Source: Bacteroidota bacterium (lineage in GTDB: Bacteria > Bacteroidota > Bacteroidia > Cytophagales > Cyclobacteriaceae). From it: a stretch of 64,000 nt of DNA. The stretch covers positions 547,731 through 611,730 of the forward strand of contig VGMW01000001.1 of the NCBI GenBank assembly GCA_016866235.1, given 5' to 3'. The notes below the pieces were generated by a model. It worked only from the letters and a program-made list of their open reading frames with translations, was not told the DNA's origin and did not search any database. The translations under genes were made by a program, and so were the position numbers. Shown piece by piece: positions 1-9,671 of this stretch. Every line of letters starts with the position of its first letter. Within the stretch, counting starts at the first letter, position 1.

Positions 1-1
1 G

Positions 2-775
2 GTGGTTGATTTCGAGGAGGGTATTTCAGCCTCCGATCCTTCCTTCATAACGGATGGACAAAATGGCGATGTGTTGCTCTTCTATAATTATATGGATCAT
101 GTTCGGAGAAGGGGCGTTTACCGTTTTCAATTTATCCGGTCATCCGATCATGGGATAACCTGGTCAAAACCTATTGATTTTACCGATCAGATTATGCGGC
201 AGGGTTGGCAAAAACCTTTCCTATTCATTACATCCGGTAATGGAACGCAAACGAAGGATGGAAAATTGCTGCATACCCTTGCGCATGTAGGGGAGAAGGC
301 AGCCTATGTGATCATCAGTGCCGATCATGGCAAGTCATGGAAATTGATAGATCGGCCCCTGGTGCCGGGTGATGAGAGTCGGGTGGTTGAATTATCGGAT
401 GGCCAATGGATGGTAAATACGCGGGTAAATGGAGCAGCTAAGCGATACACCCACACCTCTGCAGATGCAGGAAATTCCTGGGTTACTGCTCCGGTCGATG
501 TCTTGCAGGATCCGGGATGTAATGCTGGATTGGTGGTTTCAGGAGCGCGTCTTTATTTCTCTCATTTATCAACACCGAAAGAACGCAAGAATCTTACCCT
601 GAAATGGAGTGACAATTTGGGTAAAACATGGGATGGGAATTTGACCATTTATGAGGGCAGCTCAGCCTATTCTTCTTTGGTACCAATGGCCGGTGGAAAT
701 CTTGGGCTATTGTTTGAGCGTGACGATTATACCAAAATCACGTTCGTTAAAATCCCTAGTGCTAGGTTGAGATGA
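2..775 (+). CDS. Exo-alpha-sialidase (GH33-like, Asp-box propeller), 5' truncated by window edge
   Basis: Predicted to cleave terminal sialic acids from glycans outside the cytoplasm. The visible 257 residues carry four Asp boxes (S-x-D-x-G-x-[ST]-W) ending at about W54, W113, W160 and W210, as expected for a six-bladed sialidase propeller. Candidate catalytic residues are an Arg of the arginine triad in NTRVN (about R141), the nucleophile Tyr in SSAYSSL (about Y223) and a Glu in LFERDD (E239). The signal peptide, first Arg and acid/base Asp would lie upstream of the window, so the start shown is only where the frame enters. Asp-box proteins other than sialidases exist, but the Tyr/Glu/Arg set favours sialidase. 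It converges on recB with about 200 bp between them. Confidence 0.75.
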   Translation: MVDFEEGISASDPSFITDGQNGDVLLFYNYMDHVRRRGVYRFQFIRSSDHGITWSKPIDFTDQIMRQGWQKPFLFITSGNGTQTKDGKLLHTLAHVGEKAAYVIISADHGKSWKLIDRPLVPGDESRVVELSDGQWMVNTRVNGAAKRYTHTSADAGNSWVTAPVDVLQDPGCNAGLVVSGARLYFSHLSTPKERKNLTLKWSDNLGKTWDGNLTIYEGSSAYSSLVPMAGGNLGLLFERDDYTKITFVKIPSARLR

Positions 776-975
776 TCAGGTCTCTTGGTTTACCCTGGAT
801 TTAACAGATGGAATAATTAAGTCTTGAATACCCGAGTGCTCTAAGGCTAAAACCTTAAAAAAACAAGGCGAATTTTAGGCTACCCTCCACGCAAATACCG
901 CGTGATTTAAGATTCGTTAAGGAAAATTAAGACGACCGAAATTGGTTCATGAAAGCCAAAAAAGACCGCTGAAAA

Positions 976-3900
976 TCAAGCGATCACCTGACCGCTTGCC
1001 TGCGATCTGAATAATCCATCCAACTCCAGGATCACTTTCAAATCCGGACGCGTGAAAAATAAACCTGATTTTCTACCTACGCGAACGCCACGCAGGAAAA
1101 CATAAATCACGCCACCAAAATCGCGTTCATAATCAAAACCCTGAACTCTGGATTGTAAGTATTTATGGACAGCCAGACTGTACAAATGGTATTGCAAATG
1201 GTAATTGCCGACATCCATCGCATCCAGCAATCCCTGGTGCTCATAATCCTCTACTGAATCGCCCAGAAAATTTGATTTCCAATCCAACACGTAATACTTA
1301 CTACCAGCCTGGAAAAACAAGTCGATCTTTCCATTCATCACGCCTTCAAGATTTCTTTCATTAATCGCCTGGATCGGAAAACTTACCGACTCCAGTCTCG
1401 TCAAATCCTGTGCATCAAACGGCGCTACATTAAAATCAAACTCCAATTCATTTAACCTGAGCCCTAATCCAACCGAGGAAAGCTTAAAATTGACTTCCGG
1501 TATCGTCACCTCCGTAATCACCTTCAACATTTCCAATACGCCACTACGAATCTCCTCTCGGCTATAGGATAACCGATGCATGGCCATTTTCACCACCCGT
1601 TCCCATCCCGAAGCATTGGAAAAGTCGATGTGTTCGAAAATATAATGCAGCAGGTTTCCGGTTACAGCCCCTTTCGGTAACTCACGGAAAATAAAACGAT
1701 CATAATCCGACTCCTGTTCTCTGGTAAGCCGTACCGCAGTTCGATTTTGCTTCTCACTCAAGTAACTATAACTCAATTTTTTCCAATTCCTATGTTGCCA
1801 GGCTACATGCTTCGGTCTGGTGGTTTCGATCAGTTGCTCCTTTACGCTGGCTTCGTACCGGTAGGTCGAATTCATTTCCGGGAAAGCCGGATCGAAGAGG
1901 ATTCCCGACCCAGCGCTCCCTTTTACCTGCTCTTTCAATATCTGAGTGAAATACTTCAAAGTCGAATTTTTGAAATAGGATCCATTGCTTTGAATCAATA
2001 CACAACCAAATCTTGCTCTGGTCAGCGCTACATATATTAAGCGTCGGTTTTCCTGTTCCTGCTCTTTTAGGTACCAAGCATTGGACTGGTCATCGAGTTG
2101 AACGCTGTTTTGAAAAACATAAATGCCTCTGTTTGGATCCCGATACGTCGTGAGTTCCCTCTTTTTCCTGGGTATGAAATCCAGGTACGGGGCAAAAACA
2201 ATGTTGTACTCCAATCCTTTACTTCGGTGGATGGTGAGCACATTGACCGATGCTTCATCACTTTCAATCCGAAGCTCGTACTCATCGCCTTCCAGCTGTC
2301 CGTCATTTATTCCTTTTTGCAGCCAAACCACCAGTTCCGAGGGTGCATAATTCTGCTGCTTTTCCATCTTGTGAAGCAATTCAGTGATCTGACCAATATT
2401 CGATTGCGTGCGTGCACTCATTGGATCCCCGCTCTTCATCAAAACCGCATGAATCCGGAAATCCGATAGAAATGAAGTCAGCATTACAAATACTCCTTTT
2501 TCCAGCCATTTTTTCTGATAATCCCGGAAGCGCTCCAACAACCAATCTTCTTCCAATGCCATGACTTCTTCAATGGTCATTCGGGTCATGCTCGTCAACA
2601 AGGCTTTGTGTAAACCTGGTAAGGTAGGGTTAAGTGCTGCCTCTAAAACGTATAAAACCTCCAGTGCTTCCTCGGTTTCAAGAATTTTGGTGTCATCGAT
2701 GGTAACTGCCGGGATGCGAAAGCGCGCAAGGGCTTTTCTGACCGCCGCTGCTTCCTTTTTTGTGCGGACCAACACCCCGAAATCACCCGGTACCATGGCG
2801 CGTGATGTTCCTTTTACTTTTATGGCCCACCTTGAATCGGACAATAAATTGGCAATGGTGTTGGCAGTAATGGTCGACAGATCCTCTTTGTTCTTTGTGT
2901 TGAATACAATCATCGGATGTGCAGTTTCTCCTTCACACATAAGCGCTCCCTCCTTGGCATCAGGCCCTGGTTCAACCGCTTGATAAACTATCTGATTTTC
3001 GTTTTCACCGAAACCGAACGTATCAAATTTTTCATGCGGTAGAAAAAAGTAGTTCAATGCCTTCACCATTTCTGATGAAGACCTGAAGTTAACGTTCATG
3101 GAATAGCGATGGTCAACCTCATGCCCTGCCCGGAAATAGGTGAATACATCGGCCTGGCGAAACGCGTAAATCGACTGCTTGGGATCGCCAATAAAAAATA
3201 CAGTGATGCCTTCTTTCAGAAATAACCCTTTGAAAATCTCATACTGTTGCCGGTCGGTATCCTGAAACTCATCGACAAAAACTACCTTGTACTTGTTGCG
3301 CAGCGCTTCTTTGATTTCCTCACTTTTATGCCCAACCACCACAGCGTGAAGCTTTGTAATAAGCTCGTCAAACGTGATTTGATTTTTTCGCTCCCTGTTG
3401 CTGGCCAGCGTATCCAGTATCTGCCTTAGGGCAAATTCAAATGCAGTACCTACCACCGACAACCGTATTTTTCTCTTCTCCTGTTCCAAATCCTTAATCT
3501 TATCCGGATAATCCTGTGCGATGGCAATGAAATATTGAGCTGATTTGTGTTCACTTAACCACTCAAAAACTTCATTAACATCACCCCTGATTAATAGATC
3601 TTTAGCAACGGGGGGAACTTTCTTCGCACCTTGAATTCGGGTTACCAAGGTTGGAATATCCGCTCTCAGCTTTTCTTTAAAGGCCATGTCAAGATCATGC
3701 TGTCTGGCCGTGCAATCGCTGAACCGTTCATTCAGCCTTACAATAAAATTCTCTGCCCTAAGGTCATTCACGCCGGCGTCTGCACCTGCAAATCGCTTTC
3801 CGCCATTATGAAACTTCACCGCTTCAACCAAAGAGGTACGGGTGAAATGGTTACTGACCAACATGCCATACAAATCCGGGTCAAGTCCTGTAATAAACTT

Positions 3901-4389
3901 CCGCCAGAACTTATTAACCGCATCCTCAATAAATTCATTCTCATTGGAAACCAGCTCTGCTTGAAACAATTGCCCGGTTTCAAAAGCATATTCTGAGAGT
4001 ACTTGCTGACAAAAACTATGGATGGTGCGGATTGAAGCATCATCCATCAACAACATGGCTTTGTGTAGCCGATCGGTTATCACCTCCGGTTCAGTAGTCT
4101 TTCCGGCCTCGTTTAAAACTTCTATTATGTTTTTGTCTTCAATGGGATGACCGGTGCTAAAGGCCCAGGCCAATCGGACAAAATCCCTAATTCGTCCCTC
4201 GAGTTCGGCCACCGCTGCCTTGGTAAATGTGACCATCAGAATCTGATCTACTGAAATCCCTTTCAGGATCAGTCTTAGGGTGAGGATGGCTATAGAATAA
4301 GTTTTCCCGGTGCCCGCACTCGCCTCTATGAGGTTCGATCCACCAAGGTCTACGGAGAGCACGTTAAATTTTTCCAGCTTTTTGCTCAT
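976..4389 (-). CDS. recB: Exodeoxyribonuclease V beta subunit RecB
   Basis: 3'-5' helicase and nuclease subunit of RecBCD, which processes double-strand breaks and loads RecA. The 1137 residues are close to the usual RecB length. Visible parts are the SF1 Walker A ASAGTGKT (residues 23-30), the motif II region VDEFQDTD (about 371), motif V TIHRSKGLEY (about 715), motif VI YVALTRAR, and a C-terminal nuclease domain with GKIDLFF and VLDWKSN (about 1036). The Asp and D-x-K needed for nuclease activity are therefore present. It is the last gene of recD-recC-recB, starting 11 nt after recC. RecB is distinguished from AddA by the long C-terminal nuclease domain and the RecC and RecD partners. Confidence 0.95.
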   Translation of the reverse strand: MSKKLEKFNVLSVDLGGSNLIEASAGTGKTYSIAILTLRLILKGISVDQILMVTFTKAAVAELEGRIRDFVRLAWAFSTGHPIEDKNIIEVLNEAGKTTEPEVITDRLHKAMLLMDDASIRTIHSFCQQVLSEYAFETGQLFQAELVSNENEFIEDAVNKFWRKFITGLDPDLYGMLVSNHFTRTSLVEAVKFHNGGKRFAGADAGVNDLRAENFIVRLNERFSDCTARQHDLDMAFKEKLRADIPTLVTRIQGAKKVPPVAKDLLIRGDVNEVFEWLSEHKSAQYFIAIAQDYPDKIKDLEQEKRKIRLSVVGTAFEFALRQILDTLASNRERKNQITFDELITKLHAVVVGHKSEEIKEALRNKYKVVFVDEFQDTDRQQYEIFKGLFLKEGITVFFIGDPKQSIYAFRQADVFTYFRAGHEVDHRYSMNVNFRSSSEMVKALNYFFLPHEKFDTFGFGENENQIVYQAVEPGPDAKEGALMCEGETAHPMIVFNTKNKEDLSTITANTIANLLSDSRWAIKVKGTSRAMVPGDFGVLVRTKKEAAAVRKALARFRIPAVTIDDTKILETEEALEVLYVLEAALNPTLPGLHKALLTSMTRMTIEEVMALEEDWLLERFRDYQKKWLEKGVFVMLTSFLSDFRIHAVLMKSGDPMSARTQSNIGQITELLHKMEKQQNYAPSELVVWLQKGINDGQLEGDEYELRIESDEASVNVLTIHRSKGLEYNIVFAPYLDFIPRKKRELTTYRDPNRGIYVFQNSVQLDDQSNAWYLKEQEQENRRLIYVALTRARFGCVLIQSNGSYFKNSTLKYFTQILKEQVKGSAGSGILFDPAFPEMNSTYRYEASVKEQLIETTRPKHVAWQHRNWKKLSYSYLSEKQNRTAVRLTREQESDYDRFIFRELPKGAVTGNLLHYIFEHIDFSNASGWERVVKMAMHRLSYSREEIRSGVLEMLKVITEVTIPEVNFKLSSVGLGLRLNELEFDFNVAPFDAQDLTRLESVSFPIQAINERNLEGVMNGKIDLFFQAGSKYYVLDWKSNFLGDSVEDYEHQGLLDAMDVGNYHLQYHLYSLAVHKYLQSRVQGFDYERDFGGVIYVFLRGVRVGRKSGLFFTRPDLKVILELDGLFRSQASGQVIA

Positions 4390-4400
4390 CGGTTATCGGC

Positions 4401-7400
4401 TTAAAAAGGAAAATGTTTATTCAGTAATCCAAAAAAACTCAACATATTGGTTTGTAACGCAGCATAATTTTCCAATGAAAAAAATCCAGATCGGTACATC
4501 AATAGAAAGTGCGGATCCTGAACATAGCCTGAATATTCCTCCTCCTCAGCTTTTCGGATTTTTTTGCCCAGTTCATTCAGATAATCATCGGCCGACATTT
4601 TAAATGCTTCCAGCACATTTTCCTCCAGACCTGGTACAAAGGGATAGCATGCCCTGTTTCCAATCCGGAATGCTTCCATCCAACCCTCAACCAGGACAGT
4701 TGCTTTTTTCTTTGAGTAGAGTCCTTTTACTATTGGCTTAAGGTTGGGATTTTTTTCATCCACTATCCACAATTCAATATACTCCCCGGAAGCAACAGCC
4801 AGGATGTATTGAACAAAGCCTGATACTAGATTTTTATTTCTGGAGGATTTCGAGTGTAGCAAAAGAACCATTCGATCGCCGTAGACCTGTCCTACCAAAC
4901 CCACCACCTTCCCTTTATCGGTCGATACATTGACCTGAATCCTGCGCTCTGCTGCTCCATTCATGGCCTCCTTAAAGGCCTTCATCAGGTCATGATTTTC
5001 ATTGAAGTTCTTTTGGATATAATAACGTCCGGCATTACGCAAGGGCAACTGTCCGTTCAGTACCAAACTTTCCCTCAATCGATCTGGATTATTTTCACTT
5101 CCCCGAAGCTGCAGATCACTAAGCTTCCATTCATCCAACTTGTTGAGTTCAAACATTTCGGTATCCGGCAGCAAAATTTCCTTTTCTCGGTAATAAATGT
5201 TCAATACCCGGTTGACATACCACTTTAAGGGGTCACCAAAAAACTGAATCAAATCTGCCGCATTCACATTCGGACTTTCGACTTTTTTATCGGTGGAATC
5301 TTTTTCAGCCTTCGGAAATCCATTTCCCTCATTCAGATGGGTCAGGTAAGTCCTGAAACCTGAATCCTTAGTAAAATATTTCCGACTGTAGTTGTGCAGC
5401 GGTTGCTTACCGATAAGGTCCTCCCGCTTGATTTTTACCTTATCCTCTGAATTTTCAATCAGATAATCAAGAAGCTCGTCCACCACGGTAGAGGGTGGCA
5501 TGGCCACAGCATCTGTAACCCTTATACCTGTGAAGCTGATATACAAAAAGCTGCGTGCCGAAAGCAGAGTTTCCAAAAACAAATGTCGGTCGTTGTCACG
5601 CACATTACGGTCACCCGGCCTTGGATCCTTAGCAAAAAGACTAAAGTTCACCACGGTCTCTTTCCTGGGAAAAGCATCGAAATTCATTCCCAACATGGCG
5701 ATGACCTCCGCCGGAATGCTTCGCATAGGAATTAACGAACAAAAGGTGATTCCTCCACCCGTAAAAGCATGGGTGCGTTTCACTGTTTGAAGCATGTCTT
5801 TAAGGCTGTACCGAATCACTTCAAATTCAATAGGCGATTGGTTTTCAGCTCTTGCTTCATCAACCTCCGGAGGTGAGGAAATTGCATCCGGTCCCGCCAT
5901 CGACTCCGTAACTTGAATAAAACGATGGTAATCTTCATACTCTTTTTCACCCGGTTGGAAAATCAACGCGCCGACGACCTCATGCAGATATTCCCTCCAG
6001 TTTTCTAACGTGCGGGCCTGCGCACGTTTCTGAATAATCTTTTGAAGCGTGTTTACAAAAACGTAAAACCGCAACAGCTCATCCGATGCATTTCCCTCGA
6101 TGACATCCAGCGGTAAAATGGTTTCCACCCCATTGAAAAATGGCGCTTCCCCGCCAATACAAATCCCATACATAAGCCGCTCCAGGCCGTAAGTCCAACT
6201 GTAGTAATGGGTTTCCTCCTCGCGTTCACCATTCCAGCCAAACTTGATGCCCGCCGATCGAACCAGTTTTCTGATTAATGCAACATCGGTAATGCCGGCA
6301 CGTTCACGGATGAGTGTGGATTCCAAAAGTTCCAAAACAGATTCAGCTGAAAATTTCTCCTCGTCCAGATCCATGAGCAAACGAAGCGCATAAAACAGGT
6401 TGTTTCCGCTGTCTAATGATTCATCAGCGATGTTGTATGGAATCTGATACGGCGCATGATCAAAAACAGCCCGGATGTACGGGGCGTAGGCATCGATATC
6501 GGTGACCATGACCACAACATCTTTAGGCGATAGCTTCTGATTTTTTTGATCTATCAATCCAATCAGAAAATCATAAAGTACCTCTACCTCTCTGAGCGGT
6601 GTATGACAACTGTTGATGGTTATTGAACCGTCCTTTCGATCGGTGGCGGTAATCGGATGGCATTCCGTGGCCACAGCATTTCTGTAAATGTCGTCCTGGA
6701 TTTTGCCCAACAGCGTACGGAAGGGTTTCTCTTGTATTCTGTTGACATATTCGTAAACATTGAAAACACGATCATTTTCAAACAGAACCCTGAAACTTCC
6801 TTTGATGATTTTTCCCAAATTCAACAACAAGCTGTTACCCTCCAGATCCTGATTCCAGTCGGATGAGGTTTTCATGCCATTTCTGTAAAACCAGGAATTG
6901 TAACGGGCAATTTGTTTTTCAGACAAGTAGTCGAACCAGTATTGATCCGGCGCGGGATTCAGCAAATAAAAGTTCACATCGATCCACTCACTTAACTCAC
7001 TGAAGAGCTTCATGTAGTAGGGTGTAATCACTGCAATCCCAAAAAAATGGATTGCTGGCATCTTTGAACGTAGCCGCTCAATTTGTTCTGGTTGTTTTAG
7101 TGCCTGTAGAAGATCTGTGATGAGTTCAGTTTTGTCCTGCGGACGGTAATGTCCGTCCTCCCGAAGTCTATACCAAAGCCATTGTTGCCATTGTTCGTGT
7201 TGCAATTCAATTTTTGCACCACTGTTCCACTTAATAATGGTTTCCGTTCTGTAAACCTGGTATTGGTCGAAAAGGTCCGACAATCGGGCAGCCAACGCCA
7301 TGCGCTTGACGGGCTCACCTTCATAGTAATTGGCAACATCCGGAAATTGGGCAGTGAATTCCGATTCAGATAGCAGGCGGTAAAGTCTCCACCGCATATA

Positions 7401-7661
7401 ATCCTGCGTTAAGGCAGGTCTCACAGCACTCGACAAAACGCCCCGGATGGTCAGCACCACATCATTGGGCTTGGGAAAAACCACATTGGCCGCAATGCCT
7501 AAATATTCTGCAACCTGGACCTTTAGCCAGTTGTTCATGCCTTCCGTTTGTGTGACGATAAACTGTCGCGTGAAAGCATCCTGCCGGGTTAAATTCATTT
7601 GACCGGAAAGCTTTCGCGCCAGGGCACTCAGATCGTCTGACACATAAAATCCCAATGCCAT
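4401..7661 (-). CDS. recC: Exodeoxyribonuclease V gamma subunit RecC
   Basis: Structural and Chi-recognition subunit of RecBCD, built on inactivated helicase and nuclease folds. The 1086-residue length fits RecC. The N-terminus has the family's opening block (FIVTQTEGMNNWL followed by a LGIAANVVFPKP segment), and the middle has the conserved GGGITFCSLIPMRSIP and NFDAFPR stretches. No Walker A is present, as expected. The ATG lies 3 nt after the recD stop and the stop lies 11 nt before recB, so the three genes are almost certainly one transcript. Whether its Chi-binding channel recognises a known Chi sequence cannot be judged from sequence alone. Confidence 0.93.
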   Translation of the reverse strand: MALGFYVSDDLSALARKLSGQMNLTRQDAFTRQFIVTQTEGMNNWLKVQVAEYLGIAANVVFPKPNDVVLTIRGVLSSAVRPALTQDYMRWRLYRLLSESEFTAQFPDVANYYEGEPVKRMALAARLSDLFDQYQVYRTETIIKWNSGAKIELQHEQWQQWLWYRLREDGHYRPQDKTELITDLLQALKQPEQIERLRSKMPAIHFFGIAVITPYYMKLFSELSEWIDVNFYLLNPAPDQYWFDYLSEKQIARYNSWFYRNGMKTSSDWNQDLEGNSLLLNLGKIIKGSFRVLFENDRVFNVYEYVNRIQEKPFRTLLGKIQDDIYRNAVATECHPITATDRKDGSITINSCHTPLREVEVLYDFLIGLIDQKNQKLSPKDVVVMVTDIDAYAPYIRAVFDHAPYQIPYNIADESLDSGNNLFYALRLLMDLDEEKFSAESVLELLESTLIRERAGITDVALIRKLVRSAGIKFGWNGEREEETHYYSWTYGLERLMYGICIGGEAPFFNGVETILPLDVIEGNASDELLRFYVFVNTLQKIIQKRAQARTLENWREYLHEVVGALIFQPGEKEYEDYHRFIQVTESMAGPDAISSPPEVDEARAENQSPIEFEVIRYSLKDMLQTVKRTHAFTGGGITFCSLIPMRSIPAEVIAMLGMNFDAFPRKETVVNFSLFAKDPRPGDRNVRDNDRHLFLETLLSARSFLYISFTGIRVTDAVAMPPSTVVDELLDYLIENSEDKVKIKREDLIGKQPLHNYSRKYFTKDSGFRTYLTHLNEGNGFPKAEKDSTDKKVESPNVNAADLIQFFGDPLKWYVNRVLNIYYREKEILLPDTEMFELNKLDEWKLSDLQLRGSENNPDRLRESLVLNGQLPLRNAGRYYIQKNFNENHDLMKAFKEAMNGAAERRIQVNVSTDKGKVVGLVGQVYGDRMVLLLHSKSSRNKNLVSGFVQYILAVASGEYIELWIVDEKNPNLKPIVKGLYSKKKATVLVEGWMEAFRIGNRACYPFVPGLEENVLEAFKMSADDYLNELGKKIRKAEEEEYSGYVQDPHFLLMYRSGFFSLENYAALQTNMLSFFGLLNKHFPF

Positions 7662-7664
7662 GGC

Positions 7665-9497
7665 TTAGTCGGTTGAAAGGTTTGAAAACCGCTCCGCAAT
7701 TCCTGATGAGCGTTGAACCCCTGCCGCAGCAGCGGTGAGAATAATTTCCTCTGTGCCCTGCAAGACCACCGAATCCTTTGCTCTGGTGATGGCGGTGTAA
7801 AGCAATTCTCTGGTGAGTAGTTTATTATCTGCATTGTCGGGTAGCACCACCAAAACTTTATTGTACTCCGATCCCTGTGATTTATGGATGGTCATGGCAA
7901 ACAGCGTCTGAACATTGCTCAGGTATTCCGGTTGAAATTCGCGCAGGCCCCCATGGGCATCACCAAAATAAACCCTCAGCTTTCCATCCTTATTTTTTCG
8001 CACGATCCCCACATCGCCGTTTACGAGCCCCAAAAGGTTGTTGTTTTGGGTAACCAGCACTGGTCGGTTTTCATAGAACTCTGAAGTGCGGTGGTGGATG
8101 AGATTTTTTGCAGCAAGGTATTTTTCAATCCGAAGGTTTATGGCATTGAGCCCACGGTCACCTTCCCGCACGGTGACCAACACCCGAAGGCTGTTGAGTT
8201 TGTTTAATGCTTCCTGGATGTCCTCCGTTTTAATATAGGTCTCATAGCCTGAAATGAAGTTTTCGAATACGTCATCTCCGGATTTGGTGTCAATATGGAT
8301 TTGATTGCTTTTACCGGACTGAATCAGCGCTCTTAACATGTCGGACTGATTGGTAATCACTGCACGACTGAGTTGACCGATGCCACTCCGCTCATTAAAC
8401 CGTCGGCTCCGCCGCAACTCCACCACATGACCGGTGAGTTTATTCAACTTCCTGGAGGCATGGCTATCGGTGATTTGATGGGTTTTTGGCTGGATGTATT
8501 GATTAAAGCATTGTATTTCCGATGCGGTAAACTGATTGATGTCGGTGCAGCGGCATACATCGCCCAAAACAGACCCTGCTTCAACGCTGGCCAATTGATT
8601 GTTATCTCCCAGAAAAATTATCCTGGTGGATGGGGCGACGGCGTCAAGCAACTTCGCAAATAAGGGTACATCGATCATCGATGCTTCATCAACCACTATG
8701 ACATCAAATGAAAGTGGTTGTGCTTGATGGTGACGGAAGCGGACCGAATCCGGTATGGTTTTTAAAAGCCGGTGAATGGTGGAGGAAGTGAGCTTGCTGA
8801 ATTTTTCCCGAATGGCATCTGGGATTGAAAGGGGAGTGGACTGAAGCGACTCCAACATTCGGACCGAAGCCTTTCCGGTAGGTGCAGTGAGCGCAACTGA
8901 TAACTCCGGATGGATGGTATACAGTATGGCCAGGATTTTAGCGACCGTGGTCGTTTTACCTGTGCCCGGCCCACCGGTAACGATGGTGAAATTATTGAGG
9001 CATGCCTGAATGGCGGCAATCAGCTGCCAGTCAATCCTTTCATTGGCCGTAAGGGATTCTGCATCAGAATCGTCGGCCTGAAGGGTCTCAATCAACGATT
9101 TGACTTGTTCCAGTTGCTCCAGTCGTACGGAGCGCAAATCCGCTTCCTGATCAATTAATCGATGGATGGACTTAATGATGGTGGTTTCGTAAGAAAAATA
9201 TCGGTGGAAGTAAAGGCGGTTGCCATCCACCATGAAAGGTTTCGTTTCAGTGCCGCTTCCAACCAGTGATCTGATTTTTTTAATGGATCCCAGTTCCTGA
9301 GCATCGAGTGGCAGGCAGATATGGCCCTCCTCCAACCGTCTGGATAGCCTCGATGCCCACGGTCTGATGCGCCCGTCTGGAAAAAAAGACGCAAAAGATT
9401 CATGCAGATCGGTTGGTTGGTCCACGTGGGGAAGTTTATTTGAATTGGAAGGTTTCAAGATAGCGTAAGAGGATTTAAATAAAAAAGCATGCTGCAA
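7665..9497 (-). CDS. recD: Exodeoxyribonuclease V alpha subunit RecD
   Basis: 5'-3' helicase subunit of RecBCD. The 610-residue length matches RecD. Motifs: Walker A GGPGTGKTT (about 177-185), Walker B region VVDEASMID (about 266), a late helicase block TIHKSQGSEY (about 539) and the final YTAITRAKD. It is the first gene of the recDCB operon; in Gammaproteobacteria the order is recC-recB-recD, so this order differs. The start is uncertain. The upstream-most candidate is a TTG at 9497 and there is no in-frame ATG before about residue 89, so a TTG or the GTG around residue 25 would have to be used. It is divergent from rmuC across 174 bp. Confidence 0.93.
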   Translation of the reverse strand: MQHAFLFKSSYAILKPSNSNKLPHVDQPTDLHESFASFFPDGRIRPWASRLSRRLEEGHICLPLDAQELGSIKKIRSLVGSGTETKPFMVDGNRLYFHRYFSYETTIIKSIHRLIDQEADLRSVRLEQLEQVKSLIETLQADDSDAESLTANERIDWQLIAAIQACLNNFTIVTGGPGTGKTTTVAKILAILYTIHPELSVALTAPTGKASVRMLESLQSTPLSIPDAIREKFSKLTSSTIHRLLKTIPDSVRFRHHQAQPLSFDVIVVDEASMIDVPLFAKLLDAVAPSTRIIFLGDNNQLASVEAGSVLGDVCRCTDINQFTASEIQCFNQYIQPKTHQITDSHASRKLNKLTGHVVELRRSRRFNERSGIGQLSRAVITNQSDMLRALIQSGKSNQIHIDTKSGDDVFENFISGYETYIKTEDIQEALNKLNSLRVLVTVREGDRGLNAINLRIEKYLAAKNLIHHRTSEFYENRPVLVTQNNNLLGLVNGDVGIVRKNKDGKLRVYFGDAHGGLREFQPEYLSNVQTLFAMTIHKSQGSEYNKVLVVLPDNADNKLLTRELLYTAITRAKDSVVLQGTEEIILTAAAAGVQRSSGIAERFSNLSTD

Positions 9498-9671
9498 GAC
9501 TAATTCAGGCAGTTGTAACAGGTTTACAATGGGAAACTTTATACTGCAGGAAATTTGAAATAATGGAATCCGGTAGACTCCCCAATGGACTTTAACCTTG
9601 ATTTGGGTAATGGACTGCAGGGGTCAAAAGCGTTCCGTATTTTAGAGGCAATTCTTCTATTTATTTAAACT

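Noticed and set aside
841..870. Hairpin AAGG...CCTT after the sialidase gene as a terminator
   Set aside because: The stem is only four base pairs, and the following run is A rather than T on the transcript strand.
976..9497. A phage-defence or restriction island in the helicase/nuclease cluster
   Set aside because: All three proteins fit RecB, RecC and RecD end to end, and the flanks hold no integrase, methylase or defence gene.
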